A stretch of 15,180 bases of DNA. Origin: Desulfobacteraceae bacterium. Lineage in GTDB: Bacteria; Desulfobacterota; Desulfobacteria; Desulfobacterales; UBA11574. Shown piece after piece: positions 1 through 7,363 of this stretch; position 1 is the first letter of the stretch, and every line of letters starts with the position of its first letter. The translations under genes were made by a program, and so were the position numbers. The notes below the pieces were generated by a model that saw only the letters and a list, made by a program, of their open reading frames with translations, ran no database searches and was not told the DNA's origin. The stretch is taken from NCBI GenBank assembly GCA_002868985.1, contig PKTV01000391.1, forward strand, positions 1-15,180, in the 5' to 3' direction.

Positions 1-731
1 AATTATTTAAGGTAAAATCACATATGGATGCGATGGTTAAACGAAAAAAGCCCCATGGACCTCTATACGGCACATGGAGGATGTAACATATAGATATTCA
101 TATTATATTTTACATAGGAGTCACTTTGTATTTTGGTGCTGTACGATAATGCGCCAGTGAAATATTTTACCTTCCCGCTGGTCGAAGATGCCGTTTGCGG
201 TGAGGCGGACAGGAATAAATATATTTCGGCCTGATGCTCCAAAGGTTTTTTAGAACCTATCTCAAAAATAATATTTGATTGCGAGACTTGAGTTTTAATA
301 TTAATGGGTTGAGTCCGTTGTCTTTAACACGGATACGATGTCCATTTGGCAACAGATTGCTGCAAAACGGGTCGTGGACATTCGGGCTGATCCCGCTAAA
401 TCGGCACCCCTTGTCTCAACCCGGTCCCACCAAAAACGAACCCCCATCCCTCATACCGTAACCCCAAATTTTTCATGAAGAATTTTTCTGGCGCGCAATT
501 TTATCTTATAGAAGCCATCCCCCCCATATCGTTACACGTGGAAGGGCATCCCTGAACATGTACTTCAGATTTGTAAGAAATCCGTGTTCACCGATCACGC
601 TGTTTGACTTCTTTACAATGTGTAAACATTCCTGACAGAAAATTTTGTTCGAAAGATTGCAGATGCCAACGGCTTGTCAAAAAAAGATAATAAAACTGGT
701 TGTTTATATAAAACTCTTTACTTCCAAAATT
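1..731. other. Gene-poor left flank, no convincing coding region
   Basis: No reading frame here has a good start, ribosome site and protein-like composition together. Two short stretches look faintly protein-like on the + strand: about 133-234 (ends at TGA 232-234) and about 338-480 (Met-Ser-Ile-Trp-Gln-Gln start). Both are short and lack a supporting ribosome site, so they are either eroded gene ends or chance. A perfect palindrome, TTTACA-ATG-TGTAAA, lies at 612-626. Nothing else could be assigned. Confidence 0.5.
612..626. promoter_or_regulatory. Palindromic operator-like site
   Basis: TTTACA at 612-617 and TGTAAA at 621-626 form a perfect 6-bp inverted repeat around ATG. The site lies about 105 bp upstream of the sigma-54 promoter, a usual distance for enhancer-type binding sites. 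The symmetry is seen directly; a role as an activator site is inference, and a 6-bp palindrome in AT-rich DNA can occur by chance. Confidence 0.2.
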
Positions 732-747
732 TGGCACATTCATTGCT
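732..747 (+). promoter_or_regulatory. Sigma-54 (RpoN) -24/-12 promoter
   Basis: The sequence TGGCACATTCATTGCT matches the RpoN consensus TGGCACG-N4-TTGCT at all but one base. The GG (733-734) and GC (745-746) are exactly 12 bp apart. The predicted start of transcription is near 758, leaving a leader of about 208 nt before the kinase gene at 966. It would drive kinase 1, its two receivers and probably transporter 1. Activation needs an AAA+ enhancer-binding protein; none is encoded in this window, so the activator must lie elsewhere. Confidence 0.7.
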
Positions 748-825
748 GATTAGAAGATATTAAAAGTATTGTCGATCAACATTCCAAAAGCCAAAAGTAA
801 TCCTGAGAAAAGAAGCAGCATTTGT

Positions 826-895
826 CATCCGGTTTACCCTGGACATCAAGATGAACCGGGGAAATGAAATTTGAAAAAGTACAGGAAACCGGATG
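826..895 (+). promoter_or_regulatory. Inverted repeat in the kinase 1 leader
   Basis: CATCCGGTTT at 826-835 and AAACCGGATG at 886-895 are perfect 10-bp complements separated by 50 nt. Both lie inside the predicted untranslated leader. In RNA they could form a long stem closing a loop; in DNA they could be a pair of half sites. No known riboswitch class is recognised. Confidence 0.3.
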
Positions 896-965
896 CGCAT
901 GGGGCGTGGATGATGAAACAGCCATTCGGGGCGGATTACCCAAAACTTCGCCTTAAGGACAAAAA

Positions 966-2651
966 ATGGAATCGAATCATTTTTCAGCAATAAGAAGAAT
1001 TCTCTTTACCTGCATGATCCTGGTTCCGTTGGTTCCTTTTATCCTGGCGTTGGGCACCGGCTATTATTTTTTCACGACATCTTTAGAAAACAACACAATA
1101 GCAAGTATGAAAAGAATTGTCGGGGATCACCGGCAGATGATCGAGTCCTTTCTCGAAGAGCGGAAACACGATTTAGATTTTATTCTGTATTCCTATACAT
1201 TCGAAGATCTCAGCCAATCTGAAAACCTGGACACTGTTTTTGACCACTTACAAAGAGAATCCCAGGCATTTGTTGACCTGGGGGTCTTCAACGAAGAGGG
1301 ATTCCATGTCGCTTATCACGGACCTTACAGTTTAAAGGGCAAAATTTATAAAGACACAGACTGGTTCAAGGAAGTGATGAAACACGGGTATTACATCAGC
1401 GACATTTTTTTAGGCTATCGTCAGGTGCCCCACTTCATCATCGCTCTTGCCAAGGAAGACGCGGGTAAAAAATGGGTGATTCGCACAACCATCGATACGG
1501 TAACATTTAACAATATTGTCAAGGGCATCCGTATCGGCAAAACAGGAGAAGCCTACATTCTGAATGTGAACGGTTTGTTACAGACGGAGCCGCGGTCCGG
1601 CGGAAAATTGATGGATAAACATCCGGACACCGTTAAATATCCGTCATCCAATATCGGTATCGAAACCTTCATTGCTAAGGGATTAAAAGGAGAGACGTAT
1701 CTGTACACTACCACCTGGCTGCAAAACAAAAAATGGCTGCTGGTGGTCAGGCAGGAAAAATCGGATGCGTTCAGTGCACTGACCTCAGCCGTTTACCTGG
1801 TTGTTCTCATCACCGTCATCGGCGGGGCGATTATCACTGTTGTTGCATTTTACCTCACGAACCATATTGTCGGACGAATGGAAAAAATGGATGTCGAAAA
1901 GGAGCGGTTGAACCAGCAGCTCATTGGTGCGAGCCGCCTTGCAGAACTGGGCGAAATGTCGGCAGGTTTTGCCCACGAGATTAACAACCCCCTTCAGATC
2001 ATCAAAAACGAGCAATCTCTCATGGAAATGATCTTGGATGACATGAAAGAAGCCGGCCAGATAACGGCATCGGAGTCTTTAGCTGAATTCGTGGACTCCA
2101 TGGATCAGATCAAACTTCAGATTTCCCGCTGTGCCAAGATTACCCAAGCGATTTTAAAATTCGGCAGGCAGGACGAGCCCAAGCCTCAAAATATAGACCT
2201 TCGAAGTTTTATTCCGGAGCTGATCGGTATGGTGGCTCAAAAGGCGAGTGTCCACGGAATTTCCATCGAACAGAATATCGCTGAAAATACGTATCCGATA
2301 CATGGAGATCCGACACAACTGCAGCAGGTTTTGCTGAATCTGTTTAACAATGCAATGGATGCAATTCTTGAACAGCATGGAACCTCAGGCGGAAAACTGG
2401 TGGTCAACACCGGGGCCAAAGAAAACAAGACGGTTGAAATAGTCATCAAGGACAATGGCTGCGGGATCAGCCCAGAAAATTTAAATAAAATATTTTCCCC
2501 GTTTTTTACCACGAAATCGGTTGGGAAAGGGACCGGGTTGGGGCTATCGATATGTTACGGCATCATCGATAATATGCACGGTACGCTGGAGGTCAGTAGC
2601 GAAGTGGGTGTCGGAACGACATTCTCCATCCACCTGCCGGCGGTGGTGTAA
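966..2651 (+). CDS. Membrane sensor histidine kinase with periplasmic dCache-type domain
   Basis: An inner-membrane kinase that should sense a small periplasmic ligand and pass phosphate from its histidine to receiver proteins. A membrane span lies at about residues 13-35 and a periplasmic region at 36-270. That region has Cache features, including the block GYRQVPHFIIAL and Trp/Tyr/Asp-rich strands. A second span follows at 276-298. There is no HAMP domain, only a short helical linker. The H-box AHEINNPL carries the phospho-acceptor His337 and is of the NtrB/DctB-like type. The ATPase domain has its N-box near 458-465, G1 box DNGCG at 496-500 and GTGLGL at 522-527, so it looks fully active. 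The ATG follows AAGGA closely. The next gene, a receiver, begins 3 nt after the stop, which makes it the obvious phosphate acceptor. Paralogue of the kinase at 9220-10893. The ligand is unknown. Confidence 0.9.
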   Translation: MESNHFSAIRRILFTCMILVPLVPFILALGTGYYFFTTSLENNTIASMKRIVGDHRQMIESFLEERKHDLDFILYSYTFEDLSQSENLDTVFDHLQRESQAFVDLGVFNEEGFHVAYHGPYSLKGKIYKDTDWFKEVMKHGYYISDIFLGYRQVPHFIIALAKEDAGKKWVIRTTIDTVTFNNIVKGIRIGKTGEAYILNVNGLLQTEPRSGGKLMDKHPDTVKYPSSNIGIETFIAKGLKGETYLYTTTWLQNKKWLLVVRQEKSDAFSALTSAVYLVVLITVIGGAIITVVAFYLTNHIVGRMEKMDVEKERLNQQLIGASRLAELGEMSAGFAHEINNPLQIIKNEQSLMEMILDDMKEAGQITASESLAEFVDSMDQIKLQISRCAKITQAILKFGRQDEPKPQNIDLRSFIPELIGMVAQKASVHGISIEQNIAENTYPIHGDPTQLQQVLLNLFNNAMDAILEQHGTSGGKLVVNTGAKENKTVEIVIKDNGCGISPENLNKIFSPFFTTKSVGKGTGLGLSICYGIIDNMHGTLEVSSEVGVGTTFSIHLPAVV

Positions 2652-2654
2652 GGT

Positions 2655-3101
2655 ATGGAAAGAATGAGCATACTATTGGTCGACGATGATCAAAATTTTT
2701 TATCTGTTGCCAAAAAACGGTTGGCAAAAAGGGGCCACGCCGTCCAAACCGCATCGAACGGGCCCGAAGTCTTTGAAAAACTTCAGGTCAAAAGCATCCA
2801 TGTGGTTGTTCTTGATGTCAAAATGCCGGGTATGTCCGGCATTGAAATTTTGAAAGAGATCAAAAAAAACTTCCCACTGGTTCAGGTGATTATGTTGACC
2901 GGAGTTCCCACGGTGGGGTGTGCGGCGGATAGTCTGAAGCTCGGAGCGTTAAGTTACTTGATCAAACCGGTTGATATCGAAGAACTCCTACAAAAAATCA
3001 AAGAGGCTTATGAACAAGGACAGCGTTTGGAACAAAAAATTCGCAACACCCAGATCAGGGTTTTAGAACAAAATGTTCAAACAAACCGATTTCATAGATA
3101 A
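2655..3101 (+). CDS. Stand-alone response regulator receiver, diverged copy
   Basis: A single receiver (REC) domain without any output domain. The acidic pocket is Asp10-Asp11, the phosphate-accepting residue Asp54 lies in LDVKMPG, the switch Thr is Thr82 and the conserved Lys is Lys104. All catalytic residues are present. Compared with the next gene, the region after the Thr reads GVP instead of GHA, and the usual Asp-Tyr before the Lys is Ser-Tyr, so the alpha4-beta5 contact surface has drifted. After residue 120 comes a basic tail with a KIR motif at 128-130 shared with the receivers at 3155 and 11315. The gene sits 3 nt after kinase 1 and is probably translated by coupling. Met at 2664 is an alternative start with better spacing to TAAGG, but alignment with the neighbour favours 2655. 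Confidence 0.85.
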   Translation: MERMSILLVDDDQNFLSVAKKRLAKRGHAVQTASNGPEVFEKLQVKSIHVVVLDVKMPGMSGIEILKEIKKNFPLVQVIMLTGVPTVGCAADSLKLGALSYLIKPVDIEELLQKIKEAYEQGQRLEQKIRNTQIRVLEQNVQTNRFHR

Positions 3102-3154
3102 TCATATAATCACTCAAATAGTTAAGTATTTAACGAGATTGCAGGGAGAAAATC

Positions 3155-3601
3155 ATGGAAAAAATGAAGATGATGCTGGTGGACGATGAGGAACGGTTTT
3201 TGTCCACCACCCAAAAGTTGCTTGCAAAAAAAGGCTATGATGTCGTGACCGCCTCAAGCGGGGTCGAGGCTCTGGAAAAAATCAGGATTCATAACATCCA
3301 TGTGGTGATTCTTGATGTCAAAATGCCCGGCATGGACGGTAATGCCACCTTAAAGGAGATCAAAAGGCAATTCCCTTTGGTTGAAGTGATCATGCTGACC
3401 GGACATGCCACCATGGAATCTGCAATCGACGGTTTAAAATCAGGGGCCATGGATTATTTAATGAAACCCACGGATATCGATGAAATTATCCTTAAAGCGG
3501 AGGAAGCATTTGGAAAGAGGCAGGGTCTGGAAGAAAAAATTCGGGTGGCCCGGATGCGAAAGCTGGTGAAATCTCCAAGTGAGATTATCCGGGAATCCTG
3601 A
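3155..3601 (+). CDS. Stand-alone response regulator receiver
   Basis: A single REC domain of typical length followed by about 28 residues of basic tail, with no DNA-binding, enzymatic or sigma-54 activating domain. The acidic pair is Asp10-Asp11, the phospho-acceptor Asp54 sits in LDVKMPGMDG, the switch Thr is Thr82 in LTGHA, Tyr101 is aromatic and the conserved Lys is Lys104. It is a close tandem duplicate of the preceding receiver, with long matching stretches even at DNA level around the phosphorylation site. GGGAGA lies a normal distance before the ATG. It should take phosphate from kinase 1. Lacking an output domain, it may act by binding a partner such as the adjacent transporter, or serve as a phosphate shuttle or sink. 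The tail residues 128-137 (KIR..R/M..KL) resemble the tail of the receiver at 11315. Confidence 0.88.
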   Translation: MEKMKMMLVDDEERFLSTTQKLLAKKGYDVVTASSGVEALEKIRIHNIHVVILDVKMPGMDGNATLKEIKRQFPLVEVIMLTGHATMESAIDGLKSGAMDYLMKPTDIDEIILKAEEAFGKRQGLEEKIRVARMRKLVKSPSEIIRES

Positions 3602-3634
3602 GATCTTTAGGAAAGAGAAGACGCAAAGATCACA

Positions 3635-3656
3635 TTTTCTCGTTTGGGTGAGAAAA
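3635..3656 (+). promoter_or_regulatory. Hairpin directly before transporter 1 ribosome site
   Basis: TTTTCTC (3635-3641) and GAGAAAA (3650-3656) form a perfect 7-bp stem with an 8-nt loop. The stem abuts the purine-rich ribosome site GGAAGGGG at 3657-3664, before the ATG at 3670. It could adjust translation of the transporter relative to the receivers. It is AT-rich and weak, and could be chance. Confidence 0.25.
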
Positions 3657-3669
3657 GGAAGGGGTAAAA

Positions 3670-5523
3670 ATGGCGGAGGCAAAAAAGAAAAAGGCGACTG
3701 GATATGACAAATATGTGAACTGGAAGCTATTCATTTTTCCGGTGATTCTCTTTGCTGTAATCCTGATGATACCGACACCTTACGGAATGAAGGATGTGGG
3801 TACGGAATACGAAGTGGGGCCCAAAGTGGCTGTGAATTTTATAACCCAGGAGCTTTTTAAGGTAAAAAGCCCTGATGCAACCCAATGGCAGCTTCTCACC
3901 GCGCATATGATGGAAAGAAATATGCGGATGGGTGCGCTTAACATTAAACGCTTTTTAAAACGAAATCTGAAATGGTGCAAAAAATACAAGATACAGGCGG
4001 ATTCAAAAAACCTCGAAATAGCCCGGAATTACATCAAGGAAAATGTGTCGGATGAAGCCTTTAAAAACCTTATGATGGCAACTTTGAAGCTTCGCAGGGA
4101 CACACTCAAATATGAAAATTTAACCGGGAATGACAAAAAAGCGGCGGACAAAGGGGCCTGGCATATAAAAGTCGCCATTGCCATGGTCGTTTTTGTCGTG
4201 TTCTGCTTTGTGACGGAATGCATTCCCCTTCCGGGGGTGGCGTTTTGTATCGGGCTGATTCTTGTGTTCACCGGCGTTGTTACCAGAAAACAGGTGGCCA
4301 TGCTCTATTGGAGTGATGCTTGCTGGTTTATTATGGGAAGCCTCATGTTTGCGGCCGCGTTTGTAAAGACAGGGGTGGACAAACGGATCTGTTTGCTTTT
4401 ATTTAGAAAACTGGCGGTCCCCAATGTGAGATGGATCACCCTGATCATTTTTGTCATCATCGCTCCGCTGGCGTCATTCATCTCAGACCACGCCCTGGCC
4501 GCCATGTTTCTTCCCATCGGTATTCTTTTGTATCAAAACAGCCTGACAAATGAAATACCTGAAGATCCCGAACTGGCCAAGATGCTGATGATCACCATTG
4601 CCATGGCCTGCAACATCGGAGGCTTCGGAGCGCCGTCAGGGGGCGCCCGCAATGTCATCATGATGACCTACTTAGAAGATATGTTCGGCTTTGATATCGG
4701 CTATTTTCAGTGGGTCAGCTACGCCATGCCTTTTGTTATTTGCATGATTCCCGTTACCTGGCTGGTGACGAACTGGCGCTTTAAACCCAAAATTACCTCT
4801 CTGGCGCCGGCCATGGAGCATTTAAAACATGAAATCGGAAAGATGGGCGGCTGGAACCGACAGCAGATATTTGCCCTCGTTATTTTCCTGATCATGCTAT
4901 GGGGCTGGTTTACCGAAAAGATCTTCTTCAATCTGGGGATTTATCCGATTCGCCTCGGTATCGGTGTGATCGCAATGGCAGGAGCGGTTGCTTATATTTT
5001 GGCCGGAGTTGTCAACTGGCGAGACTACCAGGAAAAGGTCGACTGGGGTGTGGTGTGGCTTTACGCCGGTGCGATCATTTTTGGCAGAACCCTGGACTCA
5101 ACAGGAGCGGCCTACTGGATGGCAAGAACCTGTATCGATGCCCTTGCTCCTTTGGGAATGGACCACGGCATCCCCCTGATGTTGGTTAACAACGGCCTTA
5201 CCTCATGTTTGACCAATCTAATGGCAGACGGTCCGGCGGCGGCCGCCGTAGGCCCCATCTCCTTGAATATGGCCGGTTTGGTCCACCCCGGAACCACCTT
5301 TCTCCCCTTTATGACCATGGGCACGGCAGCGGCCTCTTCCTTCGCATACTGCTTGATCATCGGCACGCCGCCCAACGCCATTGTGTATGCCAGCGGTTAT
5401 CTCGAGCCAAAAGACTATATTAGAGTCGGGGCAATTATGTGGTTGGTTGCCAATATTGTTTTGGTTCTGCTCACAGTTGTCTACTGGAGTTTTAGAGGTT
5501 TTGGAGGCCTGCCGGGCTTTTGA
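3670..5523 (+). CDS. Divergent SLC13/DASS-family permease 1 with large soluble insert
   Basis: A polytopic inner-membrane permease of the divalent-anion/Na+ symporter (DASS, CitT/INDY) fold. Family marks seen: TECIPLP at 182-188 (usual TEAIPLP), a KTGVDKR block after the second helix group, and TPPN at 566-569. The family is usually about 450-500 residues; this is 617 because about 125 mostly polar, helical residues (about 40-165) separate the first span (19-36) from the second (about 168-186). The two Ser-Asn-Thr motifs that hold Na+ and substrate in studied members are replaced by Ser272-Asp273-His274 and Ala519-Asp520-Gly521. The first-half TPPN loop is replaced by GGARN at 324-328. Substrate and coupling ion therefore cannot be assumed to be dicarboxylate, sulfate or Na+. 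It follows kinase 1 and two receivers and precedes two small membrane proteins. Confidence 0.82.
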   Translation: MAEAKKKKATGYDKYVNWKLFIFPVILFAVILMIPTPYGMKDVGTEYEVGPKVAVNFITQELFKVKSPDATQWQLLTAHMMERNMRMGALNIKRFLKRNLKWCKKYKIQADSKNLEIARNYIKENVSDEAFKNLMMATLKLRRDTLKYENLTGNDKKAADKGAWHIKVAIAMVVFVVFCFVTECIPLPGVAFCIGLILVFTGVVTRKQVAMLYWSDACWFIMGSLMFAAAFVKTGVDKRICLLLFRKLAVPNVRWITLIIFVIIAPLASFISDHALAAMFLPIGILLYQNSLTNEIPEDPELAKMLMITIAMACNIGGFGAPSGGARNVIMMTYLEDMFGFDIGYFQWVSYAMPFVICMIPVTWLVTNWRFKPKITSLAPAMEHLKHEIGKMGGWNRQQIFALVIFLIMLWGWFTEKIFFNLGIYPIRLGIGVIAMAGAVAYILAGVVNWRDYQEKVDWGVVWLYAGAIIFGRTLDSTGAAYWMARTCIDALAPLGMDHGIPLMLVNNGLTSCLTNLMADGPAAAAVGPISLNMAGLVHPGTTFLPFMTMGTAAASSFAYCLIIGTPPNAIVYASGYLEPKDYIRVGAIMWLVANIVLVLLTVVYWSFRGFGGLPGF

Positions 5524-5544
5524 ACCCATTAAGGAGGCGAAAAC

Positions 5545-5706
5545 ATGGAACATGACCATCATAAAAAAAAGATAGAACCAAAAAAAGGCGTGGTTCATGC
5601 AAAAGGCGTTACGTTTTTTGATCAAAAAACCGAACGAAAATTTTTCTTTGTTTTAACGCTGATCATGCTTCTATTGGGGGTTTTGGCAAAATTGGGTTTA
5701 TTTTAA
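5545..5706 (+). CDS. 53-residue single-span membrane protein
   Basis: A short gene of unknown function, too small for most gene-finding cut-offs. An almost perfect ribosome site, AAGGAGG at 5531-5537, lies 7 nt before the ATG, and the stop is 15 nt before the next ATG. The protein begins with a charged, His-rich stretch (MEHDHHKKK), continues with a polar segment to about residue 31 and ends with one hydrophobic span of about 20 residues (about 33-52, FFFVLTLIMLLLGVLAKLGL). Position and topology suggest a small accessory subunit of the adjacent permease, like small subunits found beside other transporters. That role is inference; the coding call rests on the ribosome site, the tight spacing and the protein-like layout. 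Confidence 0.72.
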   Translation: MEHDHHKKKIEPKKGVVHAKGVTFFDQKTERKFFFVLTLIMLLLGVLAKLGLF

Positions 5707-5721
5707 GGAAAAGTAAAACAA

Positions 5722-6249
5722 ATGGCGCAAACAAAACATTTTAGTCTTGGAATCTATTTTCATACCCTCACCAAAATGCTGGGACAACCCCGCAGATTTT
5801 TCAGTGAGCTTCACCGGGATGCAGGATTAAAACAACCTTTGGGTTTTTTGCTGGTTTCCAGTCTTTTTTTTGCCGGAGCCAGCCTGATGAGCAACCTGAC
5901 GCCGAATCCGTTGGTTATGGGGGGTGTGTTTTTTATCAATGCCATGGGCATGACCTTTATCGCCGCAAGCATCGGTTTTATGGTGATGATCGCAATCATG
6001 GGCCGGCGGGTGACATTTGCCCGGTTTTTCAGCATATACGCCCTTTCCGCCGGTGTCACCCTTTTGGCTTCGTGGCTCCCTTTTTTTATCTGGCTCACCG
6101 AGCCCTGGAAATGGTGGCTGATTGGGACGGGGATGGTAAAAGGCTTCGGATTCGGTCGGGTGCAGGTTTTGGTGATCATCGGTGTATCGGTGGGATTGAT
6201 GTTTTTCTTTTTCTGGTGGGTTTTACCCATGACGGCATCCTTGAGATGA
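5722..6249 (+). CDS. Yip1-like multi-span membrane protein
   Basis: A 175-residue integral membrane protein with about five hydrophobic segments: about 41-60, 65-93, 101-124, a short one near 131-142, and 147-170. An amphipathic N-terminus (residues 10-38) carries the motif QPRRFFSEL. The pattern of a Pro-Arg-Phe-Phe N-terminal motif, a Tyr-Ala in the middle span and Trp-Lys before a Gly-rich loop fits the Yip1-domain family of bacterial membrane proteins, whose function is not known. AAGGAAAA precedes the ATG. It starts 15 nt after the 53-residue protein, so the two are likely translated as one group with transporter 1. It may help assemble or modulate the permeases; the family call is moderate. 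Confidence 0.65.
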   Translation: MAQTKHFSLGIYFHTLTKMLGQPRRFFSELHRDAGLKQPLGFLLVSSLFFAGASLMSNLTPNPLVMGGVFFINAMGMTFIAASIGFMVMIAIMGRRVTFARFFSIYALSAGVTLLASWLPFFIWLTEPWKWWLIGTGMVKGFGFGRVQVLVIIGVSVGLMFFFFWWVLPMTASLR

Positions 6250-6331
6250 TGAGGCCTACGGTTTGCCCGGTCCATGAACAAAAAAAAGTTCGATAAGTAG
6301 ATCTTGTTTACCCAAAGAGGAGACAAACAAA

Positions 6332-7237
6332 ATGAGTGAGAAAATAAAAGTATTAATGGTCGACGACGAAGTGCAGTTTAGAGCCACGACTAAAAAGATT
6401 CTGAACAAAAGGGGGTTCGACACAATTCTGGCAGACAGTGGCGAGGAAGCCATTGAGAAACTTGCCGAAAAGCCGGACGTGGTGATTCTCGATATTAAAA
6501 TGCCCGGCATGGACGGCCACCAGGCCTTAAAAGAGATCAAAAAACATTCCCCCGATCTTCCGGTGATCATGCTCACCGGCCATGGCGCCCTCCCTTCGGC
6601 ACAAGAAGCCCTTGCAGAAGGGGCCTTTGATTACCTTTCAAAACCCTGCGACATTAATCTTCTGGCCGGTAAAATTACCGATGCCTTTCGTCAAGCCACA
6701 GCCGGTGTGGCCCCTATAAAAGAAAAGACGGTTTCTGAGGTCATGATTCCACTCGAATACTATACGACATTAACCGAGGGAAATACTATTCAGGACGCCG
6801 TTGAAAAATTAAAAGCGTCCTTTTCCGCCGAGGTCTCCACCAGCCGTCTCATGGAGACCGGACACCGCTCCTTTCTGGTATTTGATGAGAACGGTGAAGT
6901 AAAAGGGATGGTCGCCATTGTTGACCTTTTATCGGCCATCATGCCGGGGTACCTCTCCGCTCCCAAACCTTCCATGGCGGACAGTATCCAGTATTCGCCC
7001 ATGTTCTGGAGCGGTATGTTTACCCTGGAAGTCAAGCAACTGGCTGCCAAAAATGTCAAAGATATCATGTCTTCCGTACCGCTGACCATCGATGCCGACG
7101 CCAATCTCATGGAAGCGGCGCATATGATGGTCTATCAACAGGAACCACGTCTGGTTGTCGTAAGAAATAAAGCTGTCGTGGGGATCATTCGGGAGCAGGA
7201 CTTGTTCTTTGAAATAGAGAAGATTTTAAGGACCTAA
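6332..7237 (+). CDS. Response regulator: receiver fused to a CBS-domain pair
   Basis: Residues 1-120 are a complete receiver: Asp11-Asp12, phospho-acceptor Asp54 in LDIKMPGMDG, Thr82 in LTGHG, Tyr101 and Lys104. Residues about 130-301 form two CBS repeats. The first runs from VSEVMIP near 133 to about 210, with a long insert, and the second from VKDIMSS near 238 to the end. CBS pairs usually bind adenine nucleotides and gate enzymes, channels and transporters. The output here is thus a ligand-sensing module, not a DNA-binding domain. The gene lies between the Yip1-like protein and transporter 2, so a likely job is to join a phosphorylation signal with cell energy state and act on one of the permeases. 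GAGGAGA lies about 9 nt before the ATG. The domain call is firm, the role is inference. Confidence 0.87.
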   Translation: MSEKIKVLMVDDEVQFRATTKKILNKRGFDTILADSGEEAIEKLAEKPDVVILDIKMPGMDGHQALKEIKKHSPDLPVIMLTGHGALPSAQEALAEGAFDYLSKPCDINLLAGKITDAFRQATAGVAPIKEKTVSEVMIPLEYYTTLTEGNTIQDAVEKLKASFSAEVSTSRLMETGHRSFLVFDENGEVKGMVAIVDLLSAIMPGYLSAPKPSMADSIQYSPMFWSGMFTLEVKQLAAKNVKDIMSSVPLTIDADANLMEAAHMMVYQQEPRLVVVRNKAVVGIIREQDLFFEIEKILRT

Positions 7238-7363
7238 GGTATCAGGTGTTATCCAAATTTATTTTGCATTTTTTCTTAGACAAAAAAGAACCGCCGTTAT
7301 CGGCTCCGGCGTGACCGGACCAGATGATATACGCTTTTATTCGATTCTTGACGAGGAGGATGT

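Noticed and set aside
133..234. Short + strand frame ending at TGA 232-234 that looks like the C-terminus of a protein
   Set aside because: About 32 residues only, closed upstream by TAG, no good start or known family; could be a gene remnant but cannot be supported.
249..267. TAGAACCTATCTCAAAA, reminiscent of insertion-sequence ends
   Set aside because: No partner inverted repeat, transposase or target duplication was found in the window.
345..360. Second sigma-54-like site, TGGCAACAGATTGCT
   Set aside because: The GG-to-GC distance is one base too short for RpoN, and no gene follows.
279..461. 60-residue + strand frame from a TTG start
   Set aside because: No ribosome site, Pro/Ser-rich chance-like composition, no family resemblance. 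Another frame in the same stretch (338-480) is equally protein-like, so neither can be trusted.
864..956. 30-codon ATG frame ending 9 nt before kinase 1, possible leader peptide
   Set aside because: The ribosome site is poor and no attenuator-type codon run or paired structures are evident. Kept only as a possibility.
760..990. 76-residue - strand frame overlapping the kinase 1 start
   Set aside because: It overlaps the predicted leader and start of a well-supported gene on the other strand and has no family features.
5218..5625. 135-residue - strand frame across the end of permease 1 and the small gene
   Set aside because: Shadow of the permease; Arg/Gly/His-rich composition and no plausible start.
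5811..6326. 171-residue - strand frame opposite the Yip1-like gene
   Set aside because: Lys/Pro/Ile-rich shadow of a hydrophobic gene; the + strand frame has the ribosome site, membrane spans and operon position.
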